Shown: positions 1 to 8,451 of the stretch, in pieces
Numbering within the stretch: the stretch's first letter is position 1
How the letters are laid out: each line of letters opens with the position of its first letter
NCBI GenBank assembly: GCA_021413865.1
Contig: JAIOPN010000007.1
Location: 45,883 to 109,882, forward strand
Source of the DNA: Planctomycetota bacterium
GTDB lineage: Bacteria; Planctomycetota; Phycisphaerae; Phycisphaerales; Phycisphaeraceae
Length of the DNA stretch: 64,000 bases
Direction: 5' to 3'
Made by a program: the position numbers and the translations under genes
The notes under the pieces: model-generated
Database searches by the model: none
Told to the model about the DNA's origin: nothing
Seen by the model: only the letters and a program-made list of their open reading frames with translations

Positions 1-545
1 GCGTGATCGACCTGGAGCATATGGCGCACCGCGTCACGGTCCATCCCGCTGGCGACGTGGCTGTACCCCGTCGGCGAGATCACCATGTCACCGAAGGCGT
101 GGATCTTCCCGTCGGAGCGGAGCTGCTTGGGCGCGATGACGCCGATCCGCTCGGGCCCGTGGTCGAACAGGTCGCACAGCTTCTGCGCCCAGCGCGGCGT
201 GAGGCAGACGATGTCGCCGTCCAGACGGACAAGGATGTCGCCCCGCGCCCGCCGGCTCAAAATGTTGGCGACGCGCGAGAGGTAGCCGCAGTGCTCCGCC
301 TCGATGAGCTCCAGGAACGGCCGGCCGTCGGGCCAGGTGCGCTTCGACCAGACGCGCAGCGTGGCGAGGCTATCGTCGGTCGAGCCGTCGTCGTAGGCGA
401 TCAGTTCGAGGGGCGTCGGGTCGTCGTGGAGCGTGGAAGCGAGCGACCGGAGGAGGTTTTCGAGCAGGTTGTCCTGGCCCGACTTGGAACTCTGCGTCCC
501 GTTGTTGAAGTTGGGGATGAGGATGGAAATCCGGATCGGCCGCAT
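1..545 (-). CDS. Family 2 glycosyltransferase, C-terminus off the left edge
   Basis: The ATG at 545 opens a frame that runs through position 1, giving about 181 N-terminal residues. It begins MRPIRISILIPNFNNG, the usual first beta strand and nucleotide-binding loop of a GT-A fold. YDDGSTDDS follows at about residues 54-62. VRLDGDIVCL, near residue 116, carries the metal-binding DxD. These are GT2 hallmarks; donor and acceptor sugars cannot be told. Transfer of a sugar from a nucleotide-sugar to a surface glycan is inferred. No clear Shine-Dalgarno precedes the start. It lies 96 nt downstream of the asparagine synthetase on the same strand, so co-transcription is likely. The pairing of an AsnB-like protein with a GT2 enzyme is common in exopolysaccharide loci, but the rest of the locus is outside the window. 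Confidence 0.85.
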   Translation of the reverse strand, partial: MRPIRISILIPNFNNGTQSSKSGQDNLLENLLRSLASTLHDDPTPLELIAYDDGSTDDSLATLRVWSKRTWPDGRPFLELIEAEHCGYLSRVANILSRRARGDILVRLDGDIVCLTPRWAQKLCDLFDHGPERIGVIAPKQLRSDGKIHAFGDMVISPTGYSHVASGMDRDAVRHMLQVDH

Positions 546-607
546 ACGGGATTTATCGGACGGCACGTCGGGCCTGCTGCAAATTGGCGACGGACCGGGA
601 TATCTGC

Positions 608-630
608 CCCCTCTCCCGCCGGGAGAGGGG
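608..630. repeat. GC-rich hairpin between asnB and the glycosyltransferase
   Basis: A perfect 10-bp inverted repeat (CCCCTCTCCC at 608-617 and GGGAGAGGGG at 621-630) with a 3-nt loop. No T run follows on either strand, so it is not a classical terminator. It may be a short form of the palindromic elements seen elsewhere in the window. Confidence 0.6.
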
Positions 631-641
631 CACACTCAATC

Positions 642-2987
642 TCACGCCGCGCTCGGTGCGGCTGCGAGCGTGCCGCACGTCCCCCGGGCCACGAGCACCG
701 CCCGGTCGGCGGAGATCGGTATTGCCTGCGAGCCGGCCAACTGCGCCCGCGCGGCAACGCGGCGGAGCAACGCCTGCGTTTCCGTGATCGCGGATTGAGC
801 GAAAGGGATAAACAAAAGAATCGCATGCGGCGGGGAAACGTCGGCTGTGCCGGAGGCGAAGACCTCCGCGGCCTCGGTACCGACGATCATGAGTGCGGCG
901 GCATCGCCTCCGGCAGCGGCCGGATGACCGCTGCCCTTGGCGAGGAACTCGAACCATTCCCGCTCCTCCCCCACCACGCGCACCGGGGCGCCGGCGGGGA
1001 GATTGGCGAGCACCTGGCAGAACCAGCGTGACTCCGAGATAGCGGTCGTGTCCTGCTGGCGGAGTGCGGCGCGGGCGCGGGGGGAGTTGAAGGAGGGTGC
1101 GTCGTGCGTCGTGCGCGGCGCTTGGAAAGAGGAGGAATCCGTCGGCCAGCCGGCGATGTAACGGCCGTATTCCTTCGCCCAGGCGGTGAGCATGAGGCTG
1201 TAGAAGAGCGGCATGACGGTGTTGTTGTCGTAGCGCCCCTCGCCTAAATATTTCTCCCACGCGGGGGAGAAGACGCCGCGCGTCATGCCTGCGGATTCAC
1301 GGAAGCGCTCGGCGATGGCCGCGGCGTTGCCGGTGATCCAGAGGTTGAGCGGCGGGGTGAAGCCGCGCTTGGGCCGGTCGATCGCCTCGGCGGGGACGTA
1401 GCGCCGCGCCAGTTCGTGCAGCGCCCACTTGTTGCGGCGCTGCGGGCCGTCGGTGATCTTGAACCGCGCGGGGAGTGAGAGCATGAACTCGACGACGCGG
1501 TAGTCCAGCAGCGGGTTGCGGGCCTCGAGGGAGCGCGACATGGTCATGCGTTCCTCGAGCACGATGAGGTAGTCCGGCAGGTTGGTGCGCGTGTCGGCGT
1601 GCAACACATTGTTGAGCCGGCCCAGGGACGGGTAGCGGTTCCAGAACGGCAGCAGCCCATCCGCCGGGCCGGCGGCGCGGTCGATCGCGTCGAGCAGGCC
1701 GCGCCCCAATATCGCCTCTCGCCCCTGTTTCCACGGCAAAAACGAGCTCGTCCGCAAGTGGTTCACCATGTCGTCCACCGCCGGGGCAAAGCGCGACGCC
1801 TGCCCGCGGTCGCGCGCCATCGCCTCGCTGTCGGCCACCCAGTTGTATCGCCCCGGGTAGCCCGCCGAAATCTCGTCGCCCCCCTGCCCGGTCAGCACCA
1901 CCACGAGCTGCTCGCGCGCCAACGTGGCGAGCCGCCGCATGGAGAACATCGTGAAGTTGCCGAACGGCTCGTCGTAGAACGGCGCGGCCTCGTCGAGCAT
2001 CGACATGAAATCGCCCGCCGCCACGCTCTTGTGGAACCACCGGCAGCCGTGCCGCTCGGCGACCATCTTCGCGTAGGGCAGCTCATTGAACGCGTCGTCG
2101 CCGTCGAAGCCGATCGAGAAGGCGCTCACCGGCCCGCTCGACACCTTCGCCGCCAGCGCCGTCACCAGCGAGGAATCGATCCCCCCGCTGAGCAGGCACC
2201 CGATCGGCACATCGCTGATCAGCCGCATCCGCACCGCATCCGTGAGCAGCGCGTCCAACTCGTCCAGCACCGCTCCGGGCTCCACCGGCGTTTCGCGCGG
2301 CTGGAACTCCCACCACGGCTCGACGGCCCAGTTCCAGCGATCCGGGTGCGCATCGAGCTTCAGCGTGCAGCCCGCGGGCAACTTGTGGATGCCCCGGAAG
2401 ATCGTGCGCGGCGAGAGCACGTAGCCGCGCGTGAAAAACTCATCCAGGGCCGTGGGATCAACCTCGAACTTGCGGTCCAGCCAGCGCAGGATCGCCTTCA
2501 ATTCACTGGCAAAGACGAGGCGTTCCCCATCGGCGTACCAGTAGAGCGGCTTCTTGCCGAGCCGGTCACGGACGAGCAGGAGCGATCGGCGGCGGTCGTC
2601 CCAGTGGGCCAGGGCGAACATGCCGTTGAACCGGGGAAGGGCCGCCTCGCCCTCGTGGTTGAGGGCCTTGAAAACCAGTTCGGTGTCGCAGCGGGTGTCG
2701 AAGGTCAGCCCGGCGGAGTCGCGGTAGTGGCGTTGCAGGTCGAGGAAGTTGTAAACCTCCCCGTTGTAAACCATGGCGGCGTGGGATTGCGGGTCGGTGA
2801 TGGGCTGCTGGCCGTGCGTAAGGTCGAGGACCTTGAGGCGACGGTGGGCGAGCGCGACGCCGGGGCGTATCCAGAGGCCGGCCTCATCGGGGCCGCGGTG
2901 GGTGAGTGTGTCGCGCGCGGCGGCGAGGCGGTCGGCGTCGGCGATGAAACGGGGATCACGGGTGACCTGGCCGAGGATGCCGCACAT
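642..2987 (-). CDS. asnB: Asparagine synthetase (glutamine-hydrolysing) with C-terminal extension
   Basis: Makes asparagine, or amidates a related substrate, from aspartate, ATP and glutamine in the cytosol. The start at 2987 is fixed by MCGILGQ, which leaves Cys2 as the N-terminal nucleophile of the glutaminase domain (about 1-200). The synthetase domain has the PP-loop SGGIDSS at 267-273 and GQGGDE near 368-373. The conserved part ends near residue 614 (AKEYGRYIAGW). The protein is 781 residues, about 150 longer than most bacterial AsnB proteins. The extra 165 residues are not recognised and resemble a small alpha/beta domain rich in Ala and Val. Many AsnB paralogues beside glycosyltransferases amidate cell-surface sugars or peptides instead of making free asparagine; the adjoining GT2 gene makes that possible here. 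Confidence 0.93.
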   Translation of the reverse strand: MCGILGQVTRDPRFIADADRLAAARDTLTHRGPDEAGLWIRPGVALAHRRLKVLDLTHGQQPITDPQSHAAMVYNGEVYNFLDLQRHYRDSAGLTFDTRCDTELVFKALNHEGEAALPRFNGMFALAHWDDRRRSLLLVRDRLGKKPLYWYADGERLVFASELKAILRWLDRKFEVDPTALDEFFTRGYVLSPRTIFRGIHKLPAGCTLKLDAHPDRWNWAVEPWWEFQPRETPVEPGAVLDELDALLTDAVRMRLISDVPIGCLLSGGIDSSLVTALAAKVSSGPVSAFSIGFDGDDAFNELPYAKMVAERHGCRWFHKSVAAGDFMSMLDEAAPFYDEPFGNFTMFSMRRLATLAREQLVVVLTGQGGDEISAGYPGRYNWVADSEAMARDRGQASRFAPAVDDMVNHLRTSSFLPWKQGREAILGRGLLDAIDRAAGPADGLLPFWNRYPSLGRLNNVLHADTRTNLPDYLIVLEERMTMSRSLEARNPLLDYRVVEFMLSLPARFKITDGPQRRNKWALHELARRYVPAEAIDRPKRGFTPPLNLWITGNAAAIAERFRESAGMTRGVFSPAWEKYLGEGRYDNNTVMPLFYSLMLTAWAKEYGRYIAGWPTDSSSFQAPRTTHDAPSFNSPRARAALRQQDTTAISESRWFCQVLANLPAGAPVRVVGEEREWFEFLAKGSGHPAAAGGDAAALMIVGTEAAEVFASGTADVSPPHAILLFIPFAQSAITETQALLRRVAARAQLAGSQAIPISADRAVLVARGTCGTLAAAPSAA

Positions 2988-3089
2988 GGGGGGTGCTCGT
3001 AACAGGGTGGTGTGTGGGGTTGTTATCGGCCATGTGGGTGGATGGGGGAGAGAAGAAGAGGCAGCGCTAAGCCGCGAGCGGCGGGAGGG

Positions 3090-3122
3090 AAAAAAGAAGC
3101 GGCGGTCTTTCGACCGCCGCTT
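3090..3122 (-). terminator. Rho-independent terminator of flagellin gene 1
   Basis: An 11-bp perfect stem (3097-3107 pairing with 3112-3122, loop 3108-3111). On the minus strand it is followed by a run of six U (A3090-A3095). It lies 58 nt past the stop codon of the flagellin at 3181. Confidence 0.9.
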
Positions 3123-3180
3123 CCGCATCAGTGACCGGACGCCCGCGTCGAAACGCGGACCTCCTGATTGGGGACGATGC

Positions 3181-4680
3181 TTATTGCAGGAGACGCAGGA
3201 CGCTCTGGGGGGCGCTGTTCGCCAGAGACAGAACGTTGGTCGCCGCACTCACGAGAACCTGAGACCGCGTCAGAGCGGCGGTCTGCTGAGCGAAGTCCGT
3301 GTCACGGATGGAGCTCTCGGCCGCGCTGGTGTTTTCCAGGGCGACGTTGAGGGACTGGATGGTCGCACCGATCACGTTCTTCTGGAACGCGCCCAGACGG
3401 CCACGGAGCGTGGAGATCTGGTCGATCGAGGCGTTGACGATCTTCTGAGCCGCGGCCACGTCGCCGTCGGCCACGTTGGCGCTGCCGCCGGCCCCGAGCT
3501 GGGACAGGTAGCCCACGTCACCGTTGCCCAGGTTACGCGCCGCGACGTTCTTCACGCCGATGCTGACCTGGTTGAGGATATCGACGTTGGGGCCGAGGTT
3601 GAACTTGGCGCCGCCACCGGTGATGGTGAAAGCGGAGAAGCTCGACAGGGCCTGCGCGCCGCCCGCGCTGAGGGTCAGCGAGAGGTTGAGGAAGTCGGTG
3701 TTGATCGTGGCGGTACGGCCCTTTGAGGTGGCCGCGATGCCGTTGATCGTTGCACCGATGTCCTGGCCCTCGTCACGGATGGCGTTGGTGACGGAGGCGA
3801 AGCTCGTAGCGCCGATGGTCGAGGCGGCGTTCTCATTGATGGAGCTGCCGAACTGGACCTGACCGGCCTGGCCGCCGGCGTTGGTGAGCTTGAAGGAGAC
3901 GAACTGGTCGGAGCCGAAGTCCGTGGTCTTGATCTTCAGGAAGTTGCCGCTGGCCGTCGCGGAGACGCCGGTGACATCCTTGAAGGTGTTGACCGCGGTG
4001 GCGACCGACGCCAGGGTCGTGCCCGAGGCGAAGGTGAACTGGCGCGAGCCCTTGAGGCCGCCCAGCTCGAAGGTGAAGCTGGCGCCGGCAGAGGTCAGGT
4101 CCAGACCCGTGCCGCCCACGGACAGGTAGAGGCTGCCGTGCTGAGCCGAGTTGGTCACGACGACCGCGACGTCGCGGGTGCCGTTGTGGTCCAGCTTGGC
4201 GGCGTTGATGGAGAAGTCGGTCACGTTGCCGCTCTGGCCGCTGATGGTGAAGTCATACGTGCCGTTGAGCAGCTTGGTGCCCTGGAAGCTGGTGGTAGAC
4301 GCGATGCGGTCGATGGTCTGAAGGATCGAGTCGATCTGGAGCTGGTTGGCGTTCTTCTCGTCGGCGCTCAGGCCGGCGTCGTTGGCGGACTGGCCTACCA
4401 GGCCCTGGACCTCGACGAGCAGGGAGTTGAGTTCCTGCAGGCCGCCTTCGGCGATGTTGACCACCTGGTCGGCGCGCTGGGCGTTGCCGATGGCGGAGGT
4501 GATCGAGGCCTTCTCGGAGCGGAGCTTCTCGCTGGCGATCAGGCCGGCGGGATCATCCGAGCCGCGGTTGATGGCCAAACCGGTGCTCAGACGCTCGAGC
4601 GACTTGCTCAGGCTCTGCTGCTGGCTGGCCAGGTTGCGCTGCGCGATCAAAGAACTGACGTTGGTGTTGATACGACTCAT
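3181..4680 (-). CDS. fliC: Flagellin (copy 1)
   Basis: Structural protein of the flagellar filament, 499 residues, exported by the flagellar type III system without a cleaved signal. The N-terminal D0/D1 region (MSRINTNVSSLIAQRNL, then SLERLSTGLAINRGSDDPAG) and the C-terminal D0 region (FAQQTAALTRSQVL to APQSVLRLLQ) are canonical. The middle (about 150-400) is a Gly/Ser/Thr-rich variable domain with repeated GGTGLDLTSAGASF-type strands. A strong Shine-Dalgarno (GGAGG) sits about 9 nt upstream of the ATG. It has its own terminator and a 500-nt upstream region, so it is probably transcribed separately from the paralogue at 5418. No filament cap or chaperone gene is adjacent. Confidence 0.97.
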   Translation of the reverse strand: MSRINTNVSSLIAQRNLASQQQSLSKSLERLSTGLAINRGSDDPAGLIASEKLRSEKASITSAIGNAQRADQVVNIAEGGLQELNSLLVEVQGLVGQSANDAGLSADEKNANQLQIDSILQTIDRIASTTSFQGTKLLNGTYDFTISGQSGNVTDFSINAAKLDHNGTRDVAVVVTNSAQHGSLYLSVGGTGLDLTSAGASFTFELGGLKGSRQFTFASGTTLASVATAVNTFKDVTGVSATASGNFLKIKTTDFGSDQFVSFKLTNAGGQAGQVQFGSSINENAASTIGATSFASVTNAIRDEGQDIGATINGIAATSKGRTATINTDFLNLSLTLSAGGAQALSSFSAFTITGGGAKFNLGPNVDILNQVSIGVKNVAARNLGNGDVGYLSQLGAGGSANVADGDVAAAQKIVNASIDQISTLRGRLGAFQKNVIGATIQSLNVALENTSAAESSIRDTDFAQQTAALTRSQVLVSAATNVLSLANSAPQSVLRLLQ

Positions 4681-5348
4681 GGCAGGTGTTCCTCCGTGAT
4701 TTGGAGTGGCGATTCTTTTTGGGCATCCTGCCCGTTAGCCGGATTTCCAATCCGATCCATTGATGCTTTGTTCCGAACAATCAGGTCCCGTGGTTCCGAT
4801 GCTTTCGAGTTCCTCGGGCATGGCTCAGTCATTTAGGCCATGGGTCCGCTCCTTTCCGTGGCCCGCTCCGGGGCCCGGATTGTGGGGGGTGAACGTTCGG
4901 CGGCGATCCTTGCCGCCCCATCCACCGTTGCCGTTTTGTGCGTGAGTTTGTTTCTCATGGCACTTGCTTGTTCGGGTCTCGCTTGCCCGCCGGAACACAC
5001 GTTCCGACGAATTCCCTTTATCGGACCCCTTTGGCAACCCTCGATCCGGAGGCGCAACTGTTGCCTCGCGTGGCGTCAGATTCGGCACATTCCGCGCAGC
5101 ACTTAACTTCCACACGACCCGCACAACCGTTACAGACGGACCGCCCAGGGGCGCAATAACAACCCCGCACCCCCATTAGTGGGGGTGCGGCGGCTCATGG
5201 CACTACAGGCGGTTGTTCAGCAGAGAAAGGGAGGATCGCGAAACAATTTTTAGATAGCGCCCCGTTTTCGCGGCCTTACATGGGACGTCGGGAGTGAGGC
5301 GGCGACCCGCGTCGGGTCAGGAGCGGAAAAATGACCAACCCGCTCAAG
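4681..5348. other. Upstream region of flagellin 1, no gene seen
   Basis: 668 nt between the flagellin 1 start and the flagellin 2 terminator. Open frames here lack start signals and look random. It contains a perfect 11-bp hairpin (5165-5190) and, on the minus strand, the flagellin ribosome binding site. I looked for sigma-28 (TAAA/GCCGATAA) and sigma-54 (TGGC/TTGC) promoters and found no match good enough to report. The spacing suggests a regulated promoter with a sizeable leader. Confidence 0.5.
5165..5190. repeat. 11-bp perfect hairpin between the flagellin genes
   Basis: CCGCACCCCCA at 5165-5175 pairs with 5180-5190 around a 4-nt loop. On the minus strand it is followed by a moderately T-rich stretch, so it could be a second, weaker termination point after flagellin 2 or a leader element of flagellin 1. 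Confidence 0.55.
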
Positions 5349-5386
5349 AAAAAAAAACGGGGTGGTCCTGATGGACCACCCCGTTT
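5349..5386 (-). terminator. Rho-independent terminator of flagellin gene 2
   Basis: A 14-bp perfect stem (5355-5368 with 5373-5386, loop TGAT). On the minus strand it runs directly into a U run (A5349-A5357). It lies 32 nt past the flagellin 2 stop codon and is one of the strongest terminators in the window. Confidence 0.93.
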
Positions 5387-5417
5387 GGAGTGACTGAAGA
5401 TTTTGCCGGCCGTCGTA

Positions 5418-6923
5418 TCAACCCAGGAGTTGGAGGATCGACTGCGGGGCCGTGCGGGAGATCGCCACCGCGGAGGTCGCGGCCTGGACGAGCACCTGCG
5501 CCCGGGTGAGCGAGGCCGTTTCCTTGGCGAAGTCCGTGTCGCGGATGGCGCTCTCGGCGGCGGTCGTGTTCTCCAGCGCGACGCTTAGGGCATCGACCGT
5601 CGAGCTGACCGTGTACTTCTGGAAGGCACCGAGCCGGCCGCGGAGGCTGGAAATCTGGTCGATGGCGGCGCTGACGACCTTCTGGGCCTGGCCCAGGTCG
5701 CCGTCGATCACGTTATTGGACTTGCCCGACGCCAGTGAGCTGAGGTAGCCATCCACCTCGGTGCCCAGCTTGCGGGAGGCCACCTCGCCTATGCCCAGGC
5801 GGACCTGGTTGTTGATATCGACGGTGGGGCCCAGGTTGAAGCGGGCGCCGCTGTCCTGGATGGTGAAGGCCGAGACGCTGCCCAACCCCTGGGCGCCCGA
5901 GCCGCCGCTGGTCAGGGTGATGGAAAGGTCCAGGGCGTCCGTGCTGACGCTGGCGGTCAGGCCCTTGCCGCGAGCGGAGTAGCCGTTGATCAGGGCGCCC
6001 ACGTCCTGGCCGGAGCCGCGGACGGAGTTGGTGATCGAGGCGAAGGCCGTCGCGTTGGTGGTCGAGACGGTGTTTTCGCTGGTGGTGCTGGCGTAGTGGG
6101 CCTTGCCCGCCTGGCCGCCGTCATCGATCACGCGGAAGGAGACGAACTGGTCGGAGCCGAACTCCGTGCTCTTGACCTTGAGGAAGTTGCCGCTGGCGGT
6201 CGCGGAAACACCGGTGGTCGACTTGAAGGTGTTGAGCGTGGTGGCGACGGTCGCCAGCGTGGTGCCCGAGGCGAAGCTGAACTCACGGGTGCCCTTGGCA
6301 CCGCCCAGCTCGAACACGAAGCTCGCGCCGGCGGAGGTCAGGTCTAGGCCCGTGCCGCCCACGGAGAGGAAGAGCGTGCCGTGCTCGGCGGAGTTGGTGA
6401 TGATCGCCTGCACCGCGACGGTGCCGCCGTCGGTGATCTTGGCGCCATTGACCTTGAAGTCGGCGACGGCGGACGACTGGCCGGTGACCCGGAAGTCGTA
6501 GGTGCCGTTGAGCAGCTTGGTGCCCTGGAAGCTCGTGGTGGCGGCGATTCGGTCGATCGTCTGGAGGATCGAGTCGATCTGGAGCTGGTTGGCCGCCTTC
6601 TCGTCATCGCTCAGGCCGGCGGCGCTGGCGGTCTGCCCGACCAGGCCGTTCACCTGGGTCAGCAGGTCCTGCACCTTCTGCAGGCCGCCTTCCGCGATGT
6701 TGACGATCTGGTCGGCGCGCTGTGCGTTGCCGATGGCGGCGCTCAGGCCGGCCTGGTCGGCACGCAGCTTCTCGCTGGCGATCAGGCCTGCGGGGTTATC
6801 GGCCCCGCGGTTGATTGCCAGACCCGTGCTCAGCCGCTCGAGCGACTGGCTCAGCCCCTTGTTCTGCTGACCAAGGATGCGCTGGGCAATCAAAGAGTTC
6901 ACGTTCGTGTTGATCCGGCTCAT
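5418..6923 (-). CDS. fliC: Flagellin (copy 2)
   Basis: Paralogue of the 3181 flagellin, 501 residues, near-identical in plan. The head is MSRINTNVNSLIAQRIL and the C-terminal D0 region is FAKETASLTRAQVL to APQSILQLLG. The outer part of the D1 region (SILQTIDRIAATTSFQGTK) and the GGTGLDLTSAGASF segment match copy 1 closely, while the surface-exposed middle differs at many positions. This pattern is typical of multi-flagellin filaments after duplication. GGGAGA lies about 7 nt before the ATG, and a 6-bp hairpin (6936-6951) lies just upstream in the leader. Whether both subunits enter one filament or are used alternately cannot be told from sequence. Confidence 0.97.
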   Translation of the reverse strand: MSRINTNVNSLIAQRILGQQNKGLSQSLERLSTGLAINRGADNPAGLIASEKLRADQAGLSAAIGNAQRADQIVNIAEGGLQKVQDLLTQVNGLVGQTASAAGLSDDEKAANQLQIDSILQTIDRIAATTSFQGTKLLNGTYDFRVTGQSSAVADFKVNGAKITDGGTVAVQAIITNSAEHGTLFLSVGGTGLDLTSAGASFVFELGGAKGTREFSFASGTTLATVATTLNTFKSTTGVSATASGNFLKVKSTEFGSDQFVSFRVIDDGGQAGKAHYASTTSENTVSTTNATAFASITNSVRGSGQDVGALINGYSARGKGLTASVSTDALDLSITLTSGGSGAQGLGSVSAFTIQDSGARFNLGPTVDINNQVRLGIGEVASRKLGTEVDGYLSSLASGKSNNVIDGDLGQAQKVVSAAIDQISSLRGRLGAFQKYTVSSTVDALSVALENTTAAESAIRDTDFAKETASLTRAQVLVQAATSAVAISRTAPQSILQLLG

Positions 6924-7409
6924 GTCTTTCTCCCTGGGTCAGCTTTGACCCGGCCTCCACCTCTGGTTCACTTCTCCCTCAGGAACACTCCACGCCTCAT
7001 GATCCGCCTCAGCCGGAGAAAGCCCGTGATCCACTCACACCGCTCCATCCGGCAAAAGCCTCATCACTCGGCACAGGTAGTTTCGACCCCCCAACTTCGC
7101 CACATCACCTCACGTGATTGTTTGACTTCAATTTCCTTGTGGGTCGTGTGTTACGGACGGAATCCCCGTCATAAACCCACCCCGCGACACACCCCGCATA
7201 AACCGCACAGACGGACCGCGCATGAGACCCTGGGGCGTAAATCCCGCCCAGGACCTCAAAAAGCCGCATGGCTGTATTAAGGAAGAAATACTTCGAGATA
7301 TGATCCGAGTGCTAGCCCGCAGCGAACCGGGCCGTCCTTGCCCTGGCACAGGCACATACTGCACCTTGACGTGGGTTGAAGTAAAGTCACATTCGTTTAA
7401 GAACATCCT
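6924..7409. other. Intergenic region upstream of flagellin 2
   Basis: 486 nt with no convincing gene. On the minus strand it carries the flagellin 2 leader, with a small hairpin GGGTCA/TGACCC at 6936-6951 just before the ribosome binding site. The GC content falls from about position 7100 rightwards into the two small ORFs. No recognisable promoter consensus was found. Confidence 0.45.
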
Positions 7410-7520
7410 ATGACCAAACAATCATCCCCTATATGGGATGACCGCCGCTGGCGTAACCGAGAGGCTATCGCGGCACGCGAGCGCAATTGGGATCGCAGTC
7501 GTCACGGATTGATTCTGTAG
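7410..7520 (+). CDS. Small hypothetical protein (36 residues)
   Basis: ATG at 7410 opens a 36-codon frame beginning MTKQSSPIWDDRRWRNRE, rich in Arg and Trp, ending at a TAG 14 nt before the next small ORF. There is no clear Shine-Dalgarno and no recognised family. Its composition is less GC-rich than its neighbours, matching the following ORF. It could be a real small gene translated with its neighbour, or a leader ORF. Support is weak. Confidence 0.3.
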   Translation: MTKQSSPIWDDRRWRNREAIAARERNWDRSRHGLIL

Positions 7521-7534
7521 AGGAAAATTTCGTC

Positions 7535-7771
7535 ATGCTTATATTCTGGCGTATCCGTTATCTCGACACCCGAGACAAAGAGTTTAAAGATCGCGATCTG
7601 TGGTTGCTTACAGACGAATTGGATGCAATCACAAAAGCCGCAGTCGAGACCTGCCGGGAATTGAGTAAATCTGGTGGCGACAGGGAAATGCTGAAGTACC
7701 GCAAGCTTTTTAAGGAAGTGCACAAATCTCCAGAAGAAATTGAAGAAATGCTCCGACAAGGCCATAAGTGA
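7535..7771 (+). CDS. Small hypothetical protein (78 residues)
   Basis: Start chosen at the ATG at 7535 (MLIFWRIRYLDTRDKEF), which has GAGG about 11 nt upstream; a longer frame begins at 7487 without a good ribosome site. The product is charged and predicted helical (LWLLTDELDAITKAAVETC, then a Lys/Glu-rich tail ending EEIEEMLRQGHK). No signal peptide or membrane segment is seen and the family is not recognised. Codon use is AT-richer than in the surrounding genes, which suggests recent acquisition or a rapidly evolving small gene. Confidence 0.5.
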   Translation: MLIFWRIRYLDTRDKEFKDRDLWLLTDELDAITKAAVETCRELSKSGGDREMLKYRKLFKEVHKSPEEIEEMLRQGHK

Positions 7772-7798
7772 TTCGTATCAGGCGATACTACATGAAGC

Positions 7799-8221
7799 TT
7801 ACAACATCCCGGCGTCGGGCGATGCTGTTTCGCCCCCCCCCTCACGCCGCAGCCGCCGCTCCCACTCCAGGTGCAACGACCGCACCGCCGCGAAGAGCAG
7901 CTTCTGATACTCCGCGAGCGTCGCCGCCTCGTGCGGGCGGACGACGACCACGATGTCGTACCCGCGTGGCCAGTCGTGCTGGTTGAGACGGAACACCTCG
8001 CGGAGCATGCGCTTCACGCGGTTGCGTGCCACGGCCGTGCCGACCCGGCGCGAAACGGAAAGCCCCAGCCGCATGTGCGCCAGGCCGTTGATCCGGGCGT
8101 GGACCGAGAGCGGTCCAGAGGTCTTCTTCATCCGGGCGTCGAAGACCGCGGCGAACGCGCGGTCGCCCGAGAGCCGCATGGCCCGGGTGAAGGTGAATCG
8201 CTTGGCGGGCGGGGTGGTCAT
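7799..8221 (-). CDS. rnpA: Ribonuclease P protein component
   Basis: Small basic protein subunit of RNase P that helps the catalytic RNA bind pre-tRNA 5' leaders. The 140-residue product has the family signature RNRVKRMLREVFR near residues 70-82, preceded by the conserved LGLSVSRRVG strand. The ATG at 8221 is preferred; a GTG one codon upstream is also in frame. In most bacteria rnpA follows rpmH (ribosomal protein L34) and precedes yidD/yidC. Neither is present here: a palindromic repeat and a ClC channel lie upstream and a small ORF downstream. The C-terminal tail (EGGGETASPDAGML) is not conserved. Confidence 0.93.
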   Translation of the reverse strand: MTTPPAKRFTFTRAMRLSGDRAFAAVFDARMKKTSGPLSVHARINGLAHMRLGLSVSRRVGTAVARNRVKRMLREVFRLNQHDWPRGYDIVVVVRPHEAATLAEYQKLLFAAVRSLHLEWERRLRREGGGETASPDAGML

Positions 8222-8267
8222 CACGGATCAGATTACCACCGGAATCGAATCAGGGAGCCGCGGCTCT

Positions 8268-8357
8268 GGACGAGCCGCGACCGTCAGGGAGCGGTTCCGC
8301 GACGGACGAAAAATGCAATTCCAGAGGAGACCGCTTCCTCACGGTCGCGGCTCGTCC
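8268..8357. repeat. Palindromic element, family A (copy 1)
   Basis: Two 29-nt arms (8268-8296 and 8329-8357) form an imperfect inverted repeat. The core GACGAGCCGCGACCGT is shared with the second copy at 51415-51495. It lies between rnpA and the ClC gene, which diverge. No coding capacity. It looks like a REP/MITE-like intergenic element. Confidence 0.85.
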
Positions 8358-8451
8358 ACAATGAATCTCCGGGCTGGACAGAAACCTCGTGTCGCCCTAG
8401 CTTCATCGATCCGGCTCAAAAGCGTTTGAACCGGACCAAGGAACCTTGGCG

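Noticed and set aside
3..1031. Long open frame on the plus strand (342 codons)
   Set aside because: It runs opposite to the glycosyltransferase and the end of the asparagine synthetase, both with clear motifs. Its Arg/Ala/Gly-rich product is typical of antisense frames in GC-rich DNA.
4681..5417. Sigma-28 or sigma-54 promoter for flagellin
   Set aside because: The best sigma-28 match (TAAA then CCCGAGGA) has the wrong spacing and a poor -10, and the TGGCAC on the plus strand lacks TTGC at the right distance.
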